The position numbers were made by a program, and so were the translations under genes. The notes under the pieces are model-generated. The model saw only the letters and a list, made by a program, of their open reading frames with translations, was not told the origin of the DNA and ran no database searches. 64,000 nucleotides of DNA from Plastoroseomonas arctica (GTDB lineage Bacteria > Pseudomonadota > Alphaproteobacteria > Acetobacterales > Acetobacteraceae), in the NCBI RefSeq assembly GCF_018128965.1, contig NZ_JAAEDH010000007.1:107355-171354 (forward strand). The letters are read 5' to 3'. This document shows positions 36,733-44,295 of the stretch, in pieces; the stretch's first letter is position 1, and every line of letters starts with the position of its first letter.

Positions 36733-38244
36733 ATGCTCGACACCCCGCGCCACACGCCCGACGCGCCCAGCGCCGACCCCTTCGCGCTCGCCACCGCGCT
36801 CTCCGGCGTGCACCTGATCGGCGGCCAGTTTGTGCCGTCGCGCAGCGGCAAGACCTTCCCCGTGGTGAACCCCGCGACCGGTGCCGAGGTCGCGACCGCC
36901 GCCTTGGGCGACGCGGCGGATGTCGATGCCGCCGTCCAGAATGCCGCCGTCGCGCAGAAACTCTGGGCCAAGGTGCCCGCGCGGAAACGCGGCGCCCTGG
37001 TCTACCAGTGCGCCGCGTTGCTCAAGGCCCATGCCGATGAGCTCGGCCGCCTGATCGCACTCGAGACCGGCAAGGCGCTGCGCACGGAATCCCGCGTCGA
37101 GGCCAACGTCGTCGCCGACATCTTCGAATTCTTCGGCGGCCTCGGCGGCGAACTGAAGGGCGAGAGCGTGCCCTTCGCGCCCGACGTGCTCAGCGTCACC
37201 GTCCGCGAACCGCTCGGCGTCGTGGGTGCGATCATCCCCTGGAACGTGCCGATGCTGCTGATGGCGCTGAAGATCGCGCCCGCACTCGTCGCCGGCAACG
37301 CCGTCGTCGTGAAGTCCGCCGAGGAAGCCCCCCTCGCCGTCCTGCGCATCTGCGAATTGCTCAACCGCATCCTGCCGCACGGCGTGTTCAACATGCTCTC
37401 GGGCTTCGGCCCGGATTGCGGCGCGCCGCTGGTCGAGCACCCGCTGGTCCGCAAGGTGACCTTCACCGGCAGCGTCGAGACCGGCAAGATCGTGGCCCGC
37501 ACGGCGGCCGAGAAGCTGATCCCGCTGACGCTGGAACTCGGCGGCAAGTCGCCGATGATCGTCTTCGCCGACTGCAATTTCGACAAGACCGTCGCCGGTG
37601 CCATCACCTCGATGCGCTTCACCCGCCAGGGGCAGAGCTGCACGGCCGCGAGCCGCATCTATGTCGAACGCCCGATCTTCGACCGCTTCGTCGCCGCCAT
37701 GAAGCAGGCGGTGGACGCCATGGTCATGGGCGACCCGCTCGACGAGAAGACGGATATCGGCACCATCGTGAGCCCCGGGCAGATGGAGAAGGTGCGCGCC
37801 TACATCGCCGAGGGCACCGCCACCCCCGGCGCCACTGCCCTGACCTGCTCCGCCATGCCGACCGACCCAGCTCTGAAGAAGGGCCTGTTCATCCAGCCCG
37901 TCATTTTCACCGGTCTCACCGCCGAGTCGCGCCTGGTGCGCGAGGAGATCTTCGGGCCCGTGACGGTGGTGCAGCCCTTCGACGATGCCGAAATCGTGCT
38001 CGCCGAGGCCAATGACAGCGAGTACGGCCTTGCGGCGAGCCTGTGGACGAACAATCTCAAGATCGGTCTCGATCTTGCGCACCGCCTCGAAGCCGGGCTG
38101 GTCCAGATCAACCAGAATTTGGTGGTTCAGGCCAATCTCAGCTATGGGGGCGTGAAGTCGAGCGGTCTCGGCAAGGAAGCATCGCTCGAAGCCATGCTCG
38201 AACACTTCACGCACAAGAAAACGATCATGGTGAATATGTCATAA
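36733..38244 (+). CDS. Aldehyde dehydrogenase family protein
   Basis: A 503-residue NAD(P)-dependent aldehyde dehydrogenase. It has IPWNVPMLLMALKIAPAL in the cofactor domain, the catalytic Glu in LELGGKSPMIV near residue 268 and the nucleophilic Cys in RQGQSCTAAS near residue 303. EEIFGPVT and GGVKSSGLGKE lie in the C-terminal third. GGGAGGA lies upstream of the ATG at 36733. The stop shares one base with the next start (TAATG). Many subfamilies look alike, so the aldehyde is not assigned. Confidence 0.94.
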   Translation: MLDTPRHTPDAPSADPFALATALSGVHLIGGQFVPSRSGKTFPVVNPATGAEVATAALGDAADVDAAVQNAAVAQKLWAKVPARKRGALVYQCAALLKAHADELGRLIALETGKALRTESRVEANVVADIFEFFGGLGGELKGESVPFAPDVLSVTVREPLGVVGAIIPWNVPMLLMALKIAPALVAGNAVVVKSAEEAPLAVLRICELLNRILPHGVFNMLSGFGPDCGAPLVEHPLVRKVTFTGSVETGKIVARTAAEKLIPLTLELGGKSPMIVFADCNFDKTVAGAITSMRFTRQGQSCTAASRIYVERPIFDRFVAAMKQAVDAMVMGDPLDEKTDIGTIVSPGQMEKVRAYIAEGTATPGATALTCSAMPTDPALKKGLFIQPVIFTGLTAESRLVREEIFGPVTVVQPFDDAEIVLAEANDSEYGLAASLWTNNLKIGLDLAHRLEAGLVQINQNLVVQANLSYGGVKSSGLGKEASLEAMLEHFTHKKTIMVNMS

Positions 38245-38804
38245 TGGATATTTCGACGAAGAGCCGCAAGGAACTCGAAACCCTCGCGCAGAATGCCGAA
38301 CGCATCCTGGCCGACGCCAAGCGATCGAAGCACCATGACGCCGCCTCGGCCATGGCCGAGGCGGTGAAGACCGCCCTCGCGGCACTGCCGCCGCGGCCGG
38401 GATTCCGCGCCGCCGGCCCGAAGCCCGAGACCGCGACGACGCGCGCGATCGGCGCACTCACCGAGGCCGCCGCGGCCCTCGCGCTGGAATTCGACCTCTC
38501 GCCGCCGCCGCAGACCTCGGCGCCGCACAAGCTGGTGGCCGCCGACGGCTCGCCCAAGGTGGGCGGCGATCAGCGCAACCGCGCGGTCAAGGTGTTCCGC
38601 TATCTCTCCCACCGCCGCGGCACCGGCATCGCCATGGTTGCCTGGATCGCGAAGGAAGACGAGGAAGAGGGCGGCTGGCAGGTCACGCGGCGCAGCGTCA
38701 GCGAGAAGCAGGGCCTGGAGACGGACCCGGCCCTCGATGCCGAGGCCGCCATCACCGCCTTCCGCGCGCTGCTCGCCGCGATGGGCACGCCCCGGCGCGC
38801 CTGA
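38244..38804 (+). CDS. Unknown 186-residue protein coupled to aldehyde dehydrogenase
   Basis: Starts at the TAATG junction with the aldehyde dehydrogenase, so it is translationally coupled. The N-terminal helix MDISTKSRKELETLAQNAER, the Lys/Arg-rich centre VGGDQRNRAVKVFRYLSHRR and the acidic IAKEDEEEGGWQV are visible. There is no signal, membrane helix or known catalytic motif. The N-terminal 45 residues look helical and charged, like a small coiled coil. I do not recognise a family; it is soluble and cytoplasmic by composition. A strong GC hairpin follows the stop. Confidence 0.72.
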   Translation: MDISTKSRKELETLAQNAERILADAKRSKHHDAASAMAEAVKTALAALPPRPGFRAAGPKPETATTRAIGALTEAAAALALEFDLSPPPQTSAPHKLVAADGSPKVGGDQRNRAVKVFRYLSHRRGTGIAMVAWIAKEDEEEGGWQVTRRSVSEKQGLETDPALDAEAAITAFRALLAAMGTPRRA

Positions 38805-38805
38805 A

Positions 38806-38837
38806 CCGGCCGGGGGCTCCCGCCCCTACTTCGGCCG
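38806..38837 (+). terminator. Possible intrinsic terminator hairpin
   Basis: Directly after the TGA a nested stem can form: outer CGGCCG/CGGCCG, inner GGGGC/GCCCC with TCCC loop. The following bases (CGATCACTTTCCCC) are only mildly T-rich. It would separate the aldehyde dehydrogenase transcript from infA. Seen by eye, no folding energy computed. Confidence 0.45.
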
Positions 38838-38945
38838 CGATCACTTTCCCCATGCATGCCACCGCCGCCCCGACGCGCCGGAGGCGTCGCTTGACCCTGC
38901 AACACTGCGCGAGCATGTTCCGCGCGCCCCAGACCAAGAGGACCG

Positions 38946-39164
38946 ATGTCAAAAGAAGATATGATCGAATTCAGCGGCCAGGTCGTTGAGCTTCTCCCCA
39001 ATGCCATGTTCCGCGTCAAACTCGACAATGAGCACATGGTGCTCGCCCACACCTCCGGCAAAATGCGCAAGAACCGCATCCGCGTCCTCGCCGGCGACCG
39101 CGTGAATGTCGAGATGACGCCTTACGACCTCACCAAGGGCCGCATCACGTTCCGATTCAAATGA
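38946..39164 (+). CDS. infA: Translation initiation factor IF-1
   Basis: The 72-residue S1/OB-fold factor that occupies the ribosomal A site during initiation. The sequence [20 protein letters not shown] through [20 protein letters not shown] to the end is the standard bacterial IF-1. Its TGA overlaps the ATG of maf (ATGA), and maf overlaps the RNase gene in turn, so the three are co-translated. This order is conserved in many alphaproteobacteria. Confidence 0.98.
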   Translation: MSKEDMIEFSGQVVELLPNAMFRVKLDNEHMVLAHTSGKMRKNRIRVLAGDRVNVEMTPYDLTKGRITFRFK

Positions 39165-39736
39165 TCCGACCGCCGCTGGTGCTCGCCTCCGCGAGCCCGC
39201 GCCGGATGGAACTGCTCGCGCGCCTCGGCATCATCCCCGACCGCGTCGTCGCCACCGACATCGACGAAACCCCACGCGCCGCCGAGCTGCCGCGCCAGCT
39301 GGCCGCACGCCTGGCACTCGCCAAGGCCGAAGCCGCCGCCACGTCCGATGCGCTGACGCTCGCCGCCGACACGGTGGTGGGACTGGGTCGCCGCATCCTG
39401 GGCAAGCCGGCCGATGCGGCGGAGGCGGAGGCGTTCCTCACGCTGCTCTCCGGGCGACGCCATCGCGTGATCACCGGGGTGGTCCTGGCGCTGCCCGATG
39501 GCCGCCGCCTCAAGCGCGTGGTCGAGACCACCCTCGCCTTCCAGCGCCTAACCGGCCAGCAGATCGCGCATTACGTCGCCGGCGAGGAGTGGCGCGGCAA
39601 GGCCGGCGGCTACGCCATCCAGGGCAGCGCCGAAGCCTTCTGCCGCTTCCTCTCGGGCTCGCATTCCAACGTCGTCGGCCTGCCGCTGTTCGAGACGGCC
39701 CAGCTGCTGCGCGGTTCCGGCTGGTTGCGGCCATGA
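39161..39736 (+). CDS. maf: Maf-like nucleotide pyrophosphatase
   Basis: A 191-residue nucleoside triphosphate pyrophosphatase thought to remove non-canonical or modified nucleotides; historically linked to septum formation. Motifs: [18 protein letters not shown] at the start, [15 protein letters not shown], and [13 protein letters not shown], then [27 protein letters not shown]. It overlaps infA (ATGA) and the RNase gene (ATGA). Confidence 0.95.
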   Translation: MIRPPLVLASASPRRMELLARLGIIPDRVVATDIDETPRAAELPRQLAARLALAKAEAAATSDALTLAADTVVGLGRRILGKPADAAEAEAFLTLLSGRRHRVITGVVLALPDGRRLKRVVETTLAFQRLTGQQIAHYVAGEEWRGKAGGYAIQGSAEAFCRFLSGSHSNVVGLPLFETAQLLRGSGWLRP

Positions 39737-40788
39737 AGCGCGAGATCCTGGTCGCCGCCGCCCCCGGCGAGCACCGCATCGCGCTGCTCGAGGACGGCCG
39801 CGCCGCCGAGTTCCGGATCCACCGCCCCCACGGCCCCGATGGCGTCGGCGACCTCGTGCTCGCGCGCATCCTCACCCATGCCGCCCCACTCGCCGGCAGC
39901 TTCTGCGCCTTGCCCGACGGCGCGACGGGCTTCCTGCCCGACAGCGAGGCCAAGCACCTCGACAAGAACGCCCGCTCGGAAGGCATGCTGCTGCCGTTGC
40001 GCATCACCCGCGCCGCCCAGGGGTCGAAGGGCCCGCGCCTGACCGCCCGCGTGAGCGAGGAGGAGGCGCGCCTCAACGGCCCCTCGCCCGCCCTGCTCTG
40101 GCGCGCGCCGCACCTGGCGTTGCGCCTGGCCGCGCGTCACCAGGCACCGATCCGCACCGACAGCCGCGCGCTCGCGGCGAGCCTGCGCGCCGGCTTCAGC
40201 GAGACGCCGGTGTTCGACGACGCCATCGAGACCGCCTTCGAGGAAGCCTGCACGCCCACCGTCGCGCTGCCCGGCGGCGCCAGCATCTCCATCCACCCGA
40301 CGCCGGCCCTCGTCGCCATCGACATCGACTCCGGCCCGCTTGGTCCGGCCGTGAACGCGGCCGCGCTCGAGACCGTCGCGCGGCAGATCCGGCTGCGCGA
40401 CCTCGCCGGCGCGATCCTGATCGACCCCGCCGGCCTGCCCGCGAAACAGCGCGCCGCCCTGGCACCTGGCTTTGCCGCCGCGCTCGACCCCCTGGCGCGG
40501 CTGGTCGGCCTCACCGGGCTCGGGCTGATCGAGGTCCAGCGCGCCCGCATCCATCCGCCGCTGTACGAAGCCATGACGGGACCCCTGGCCCTCGCCCTGG
40601 CCGCCCTGCGCAAGGCCGCACGCGAGGCCCGGCACCGGCCGGGCGCACGCCTCACCCTGCACGCGGCGCCGCGCGTGGTGGATGCGCTGCAAGCGAATCC
40701 GGTGCTGTTGGAGGATTATACGGCGGAGACGGGGGCGGCGCTGACGCTCGTCGCCGATAAGCACGAAACGCGGTTCAGCATCGGGTAA
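39733..40788 (+). CDS. Short ribonuclease E/G family protein
   Basis: A 351-residue member of the RNase E/G family. The N-terminal S1-like part (about 1-115) is followed by the catalytic region with GGASISIHPTPALVAIDIDSG. The first Asp there matches the metal ligand in the AIDxNSG motif, and LRDLAGAILIDPAGL corresponds to the IIIDF-ID segment. It lacks the CPxCxG zinc-link and the long RNase E C-terminus. The usual IDFIDM is degraded to IDPAGL, so activity may differ from RNase G. Such short forms often follow infA-maf in alphaproteobacteria. The role is probably RNA processing. Confidence 0.85.
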   Translation: MKREILVAAAPGEHRIALLEDGRAAEFRIHRPHGPDGVGDLVLARILTHAAPLAGSFCALPDGATGFLPDSEAKHLDKNARSEGMLLPLRITRAAQGSKGPRLTARVSEEEARLNGPSPALLWRAPHLALRLAARHQAPIRTDSRALAASLRAGFSETPVFDDAIETAFEEACTPTVALPGGASISIHPTPALVAIDIDSGPLGPAVNAAALETVARQIRLRDLAGAILIDPAGLPAKQRAALAPGFAAALDPLARLVGLTGLGLIEVQRARIHPPLYEAMTGPLALALAALRKAAREARHRPGARLTLHAAPRVVDALQANPVLLEDYTAETGAALTLVADKHETRFSIG

Positions 40789-40790
40789 AA

Positions 40791-40836
40791 AGGCCGGTAA
40801 AGGAATTTCCCCGGACACCATTCTTTTGTTTTTGGC
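40791..40836 (+). repeat. Interspersed hairpin repeat, copy E
   Basis: An imperfect copy: CCGGTAAA (40794-40801), loop GGAA, TTTCCCCGG (40806-40814), then ACACCATTCTTTTGTTTTTGGC. It follows the RNase gene by 2 bp in the same orientation and faces a converging gene. In this place the hairpin plus T-rich tail could terminate the infA-maf-RNase transcript. Confidence 0.7.
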
Positions 40837-40867
40837 TACTGGTGCGGTGAAGAGGGCAGTCGCGAAG

Positions 40868-41323
40868 CTAGTGGGACTCGACCGGCGACAGCCGGTCGAC
40901 CGCGCGCAGCACCGTCTGCGTGAAGCGCCAGATGGAGCCCAGGCCCACGAACAGCTCCGTCGGCGCGGCGACATCGCCGATCTGCAAATGAAACCCGTTG
41001 GTGTGCACCGTGATGCCGATGCGCATCGTCTCGGTGATGGCGTTCTGCGGACGCGCCTGGTAGACGGCATCGACCAGGCGGCGGCCGAACTCCCGCGCAT
41101 CGTCCAGCTCCAGCACCATGAACCGCGGCGGCGTCCGGGCCTCGTTGAAGGCGAAGACCGCGTCGAAGGCGATGCCGCCCTCGGCCGCACTCATGTTCAC
41201 CCGCGTGATGCTCTTGCCCGCCGGGTACAGCACGGCGCGCTCATCCATGTCGACCGCGAGCGTGAAGTCGACCGGCACGCTCGCCGGCCGCTCCGCGATG
41301 CGGGCGGGCACCACGTTCGTCAT
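40868..41323 (-). CDS. Unknown 151-residue protein coupled to ilvE
   Basis: Starts MTNVVPARIAERPASVPVDF at 41323 with an ATGA overlap with the ilvE stop, so it is translationally coupled to the aminotransferase. Composition is that of a soluble alpha/beta protein; segments FMVLELDDAREFGRRLVDAV and MRIGITVHTNGFHLQIGDV look like a compact fold. There is no signal, membrane helix or catalytic motif I can name. Downstream lies only the hairpin repeat and the converging RNase gene. Confidence 0.75.
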   Translation of the reverse strand: MTNVVPARIAERPASVPVDFTLAVDMDERAVLYPAGKSITRVNMSAAEGGIAFDAVFAFNEARTPPRFMVLELDDAREFGRRLVDAVYQARPQNAITETMRIGITVHTNGFHLQIGDVAAPTELFVGLGSIWRFTQTVLRAVDRLSPVESH

Positions 41324-42222
41324 GCTGCGCGCTTCGCGACGTCGTCCGGGCTCATGTGCACGAGCGCGGAGTAGTCGGTCATCAGCGTGCGGGTGATCTC
41401 GCCCGGCGTGTAGGTGCGGCCCGCGATCTCGCGCACCGGCGTCACCTCGGCGGCGGTGCCGCACAAGAACACCTCGGTGGCGCGCGCGAGGTCGCTCTCG
41501 GGGATGATGCGCTCGACCACCTTCATCTGCCGCGTCCGCGCAAGGCCCATCACCGTGCGCCGGGTGATGCCGTCGAGGAAATTGTCGGGCTTGGGCGTGT
41601 GGATCTCGCCGTCGATGACCAGGAACACGTTGGCCCCCGTCGCCTCGGCCACATCGCCCTTCCAGTCCAGCATCAGGGCATCGTCGTAGCCCGCATCCAT
41701 CGCGGCGTGCTTGGACAGCGTCCCGATCATGTAAAGGCCCGCTGCCTTGGACGCGGTGGGGGCGGTGTCCGGGTGCGGGCGCTTCCACGGCGCCATCGAC
41801 AGCCGCACGCCGGCCATGCGCTGCTCGACGCCGAAATAGGCACCCCACTCCCAGCAGGCGATCGCCATGTGGACCTTCGTGTGCTTCGCCGCCACGCCCA
41901 TCTCCTCCGGCCCGCGCCAGGCGATCGGGCGCAAATAGGCGTCGGTGAGGTTGTTGGCCGCGAGCGTCGCGTTGCACGCGGCGTCGATTTCCTCGGCCGA
42001 CCAGGGCAGGTCGAAGCCCAGGATCTTCGCCGAGGCGATCAGCCGCTCGGTGTGCTCGCGCAGCTTGAAGATATGCCCGCCATAGCAGCGCTCGCCCTCG
42101 AACACGGCCGAGGCGTAGTGCAGCGCGTGGCTCAGGACGTGGAGCTTGGCGTCGCGCCAAGGCACCATGGCGCCGTCCATCCAGATCCATCCGTCGCGGT
42201 CATCGAAGGGCACGAGGGCCAT
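41320..42222 (-). CDS. ilvE: Branched-chain amino acid aminotransferase
   Basis: Fold-type IV PLP aminotransferase of 300 residues, last step of Val, Leu and Ile synthesis. It has WIWMDGAMVPWRDAKLHVLSHA at the start, HYASAVFEGERCY, LRPIAWRG, the Schiff-base lysine in TASKAAGLYMIG, the PLP-phosphate region EATGANVFLV and the C-terminal GTAAEVTPVREI. The ATG at 42222 has AAGGAAGGAT upstream; the frame is open further 5' but not conserved. It overlaps the following unknown gene (ATGA). It is divergent from the MarR-type regulator gene. Confidence 0.95.
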   Translation of the reverse strand: MALVPFDDRDGWIWMDGAMVPWRDAKLHVLSHALHYASAVFEGERCYGGHIFKLREHTERLIASAKILGFDLPWSAEEIDAACNATLAANNLTDAYLRPIAWRGPEEMGVAAKHTKVHMAIACWEWGAYFGVEQRMAGVRLSMAPWKRPHPDTAPTASKAAGLYMIGTLSKHAAMDAGYDDALMLDWKGDVAEATGANVFLVIDGEIHTPKPDNFLDGITRRTVMGLARTRQMKVVERIIPESDLARATEVFLCGTAAEVTPVREIAGRTYTPGEITRTLMTDYSALVHMSPDDVAKRAA

Positions 42223-42409
42223 GGGGCGATCCTTCCTTGCGTTTCTGTCGCTATACTCTCGGCCGATGCGGATGTCTTCCTGGGCCACTGTGGAGATCTC
42301 CGCAGCCCAACTTTCGGAAAGCACCATCATCTCGCCATCATGCGCAACAATCATGCGTCTGATGGCCGGAGATTAGAATGAGCCGCCTATTTGCGTCAAT
42401 GATACTGAC

Positions 42410-42421
42410 CCATCATGATGG
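42410..42421. promoter_or_regulatory. Palindrome upstream of the MarR-type regulator
   Basis: CCATCATGATGG is a perfect 12-bp palindrome 38 bp before the regulator start at 42460. Related ATCATGCG direct repeats occur at 42338-42358. MarR proteins bind such palindromes and often repress themselves, so this is a candidate autoregulatory operator. Confidence 0.35.
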
Positions 42422-42459
42422 CAAGGCAGCCATGCGGCAAGGACGGGAGGATGGCGCGG

Positions 42460-43083
42460 ATGAGCGCTGAGCAGGAGGCCGCGCAACGCGAGGCCAAGGC
42501 CGGAACCGAGGCACGGCGCCGCGCCGCGGCGGACAAGGCCGGCAGCGACCCCGGCGCGCATGACAAGGGCGGTGGCCCCACCGCCGGGCGCAACCTGCTG
42601 TTCCTGCGCGAGGAGGAGCTGCGCCTGGCCCAGGACCTGCTGTTCTTCGGCTACCGCGACTTCACCGCCGGTGCCGACGCCATCCTCGCCGAGCTCGGCA
42701 TGGGACGCGCACATCACCGCGTGCTGCACTTCGTCGGCCGCCGGCCTGGCATCACCGTGGGCGACCTGCTCGCGATCCTGTCGATCACCAAGCAATCCCT
42801 CGGCCGCGTGCTGCAGCCCATGATCGAGGAGGGCTACGTGGTGCAGATCGCGGGTGCCGCCGACCGCCGCCAGCGCCTGCTGACGCTGACCGAGCGCGGC
42901 CGCGACCTCGAGCGCCGCCTGTTCGACCGCCAGCGCGAGACCGTCATGGCCGCCTACCGCGAGGCCGGGCCGGGCGCGGTGGAAGGGTTCCGCCGCGTCA
43001 TGCGCGGGCTGATGGGGCCGGAGGCGCGCGGCCTGCTGCGCAGCATCGAGGATGAGCCCACGATCCGGGAGCGCGGCCGATGA
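42460..43083 (+). CDS. petP: MarR family transcriptional regulator (PetP-like)
   Basis: A 207-residue winged-helix regulator. After a charged 50-residue extension, the MarR domain shows HHRVLHFVGRRPGITVGDLLAILSI (helix-turn-helix entry), SLGRVLQPMIEEGYVVQ and the wing ADRRQRLLTLTERG. The start at 42460 is favoured by GGGAGG nine bases upstream; ATGs at 42415 and 42451 are alternatives. It overlaps the response regulator start (ATGA). MarR-plus-OmpR pairs of this type are called PetP/PetR in Rhodobacter; that symbol is inferred from context. Confidence 0.88.
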   Translation: MSAEQEAAQREAKAGTEARRRAAADKAGSDPGAHDKGGGPTAGRNLLFLREEELRLAQDLLFFGYRDFTAGADAILAELGMGRAHHRVLHFVGRRPGITVGDLLAILSITKQSLGRVLQPMIEEGYVVQIAGAADRRQRLLTLTERGRDLERRLFDRQRETVMAAYREAGPGAVEGFRRVMRGLMGPEARGLLRSIEDEPTIRERGR

Positions 43084-43793
43084 GCGAGATCACCGCCGAC
43101 ACGCCGCACATCCTGGTCGTCGATGACGACGCGAGGCTGCGCGCGCTGATTCAGCGCTACCTCGGCGAACAGGGCTTCCGCGTCTCGGTCGCGGCCGACG
43201 CCGCCGCCGCCCGCAAGGCGCTGTCCTCGATGGCCTTCGACATGCTGGTGCTCGACGTGATGATGCCGGGCGAATCAGGGCTGGATTTCACCGAAAGCCT
43301 GCGCCGGGACGGAAAGGAGGTGCCGATCCTCATGCTCACCGCCCGCGGCGCGCCCGATGACCGCATCGCGGGCTTCGAGAGCGGGGCCGACGACTATCTC
43401 CCGAAGCCCTTCGACCCGCGCGAGCTGGCGCTGCGCATCCGCACCATCCTCAAGCGCGCGGCGCCACCCGCGCCGCCGACGACGCCCGTCGCCCATGCCG
43501 TGCAGATCGGCCCGCAATGGTTCGACCTCGAGCGCGCCGAGCTGCGCGGACCCGACGGCCCTGTGCGCCTGACGGGCGGGGAATCCGCCTTGCTTCTGGC
43601 GCTGGCCCGCAAGGCCGGCGAGGTGCTCAGCCGCGAGGAGATCGCCGACGCCCTGGGCACCCCCGAGGCCGGCGAGCGCGCCATCGATGTGCAGGTGACC
43701 CGCCTTCGCCGCAAGATCGAGCCTGACCCGCGCGAACCGCGCTTCCTGCAGACCATCCGCCACCGCGGCTACATCCTGCGACCAGGCGCCTGA
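43080..43793 (+). CDS. petR: OmpR family response regulator (PetR-like)
   Basis: A 237-residue two-component regulator: receiver domain (about 8-125) with acidic pair VDDDAR, phospho-acceptor Asp in MLVLDVMMPG, the Thr/Ala switch MLTARG and the Lys in DYLPKPFDPREL. A C-terminal winged-helix DNA-binding domain (about 140-235) ends IRHRGYIL. The ATG overlaps the MarR gene stop. The partner kinase is probably the one at 44296, two genes on. Confidence 0.94.
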   Translation: MSEITADTPHILVVDDDARLRALIQRYLGEQGFRVSVAADAAAARKALSSMAFDMLVLDVMMPGESGLDFTESLRRDGKEVPILMLTARGAPDDRIAGFESGADDYLPKPFDPRELALRIRTILKRAAPPAPPTTPVAHAVQIGPQWFDLERAELRGPDGPVRLTGGESALLLALARKAGEVLSREEIADALGTPEAGERAIDVQVTRLRRKIEPDPREPRFLQTIRHRGYILRPGA

Positions 43794-43846
43794 AACCGCC
43801 TTCCCCGGGCCGGCGTTGAACGGGCTTCACCCTCAGGAGGTCCACC

Positions 43847-44095
43847 ATGTCCGACGCCTATGAGATCGCGCAGCAGCGCATCGAGGAACGGGCCCGGCAG
43901 CTGTGGGAGGAAGCGGGGTCGCCCGAGGGCGGCGCCCACCGCTTCGAGGCCCAGGCCAAGGCGGAGATCGCCGAGGACGAGGCCAAGCACGATGACACCG
44001 TCGACGACAGCTTCCCGGCTAGTGACCCGCCGGCATCCTCGGGTGTGACCGGCCCCACCGGCGACCACCCGGCGGTGCAGCCGAAGGACGACTAG
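43847..44095 (+). CDS. DUF2934-domain small protein
   Basis: An 82-residue acidic protein with the DUF2934 helix pair (YEIAQQRIEERARQLWEEAG) and a C-terminal low-complexity tail containing DDSFPASDPPA, a motif seen in many alphaproteobacterial small proteins. A textbook Shine-Dalgarno, AGGAGGT, lies five bases upstream, so it is strongly translated. It is sandwiched between the response regulator and sensor kinase genes. Function is unknown; stress-related roles are only guessed. Confidence 0.85.
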   Translation: MSDAYEIAQQRIEERARQLWEEAGSPEGGAHRFEAQAKAEIAEDEAKHDDTVDDSFPASDPPASSGVTGPTGDHPAVQPKDD

Positions 44096-44106
44096 CGCCG
44101 CGGGGC

Positions 44107-44135
44107 TTGACGGTCTGGATCGCTCGTTTTATAGG
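44107..44135 (+). promoter_or_regulatory. Candidate sigma-70-type promoter before the sensor kinase
   Basis: TTGACG (44107-44112), a 17-base spacer and TATAGG (44130-44135) form the best promoter-like match in the window. It lies about 160 bp upstream of the kinase ATG, leaving a long leader rich in GTAAG/CTTAC motifs. Confidence 0.5.
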
Positions 44136-44255
44136 AAGTTAAGCATAAGCAAGGCGCCGCCGCTTGGTTCCGCCGAAGGCGATGCCGAAAGTAAGCGGGT
44201 AAGGTGGCCTTCCTCGGCGGGCAGTGAAATCAATCGCTTACATCCGCATGCCAGG

Positions 44256-44278
44256 GTAAGGAAATCAGACTTCCTTAC
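44256..44278. promoter_or_regulatory. Inverted repeat in the sensor kinase leader
   Basis: GTAAGGAA (44256-44263) and TTCCTTAC (44271-44278) form perfect 8-bp arms with a 7-bp spacer, ending 17 bp before the kinase ATG. A second pair, GTAAGCG (44191-44197) and CGCTTAC (44235-44241), lies upstream. It may be an operator for the neighbouring response regulator or an RNA hairpin near the ribosome site. Confidence 0.45.
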
Positions 44279-44295
44279 TCGGGATCGAAGCCTTC

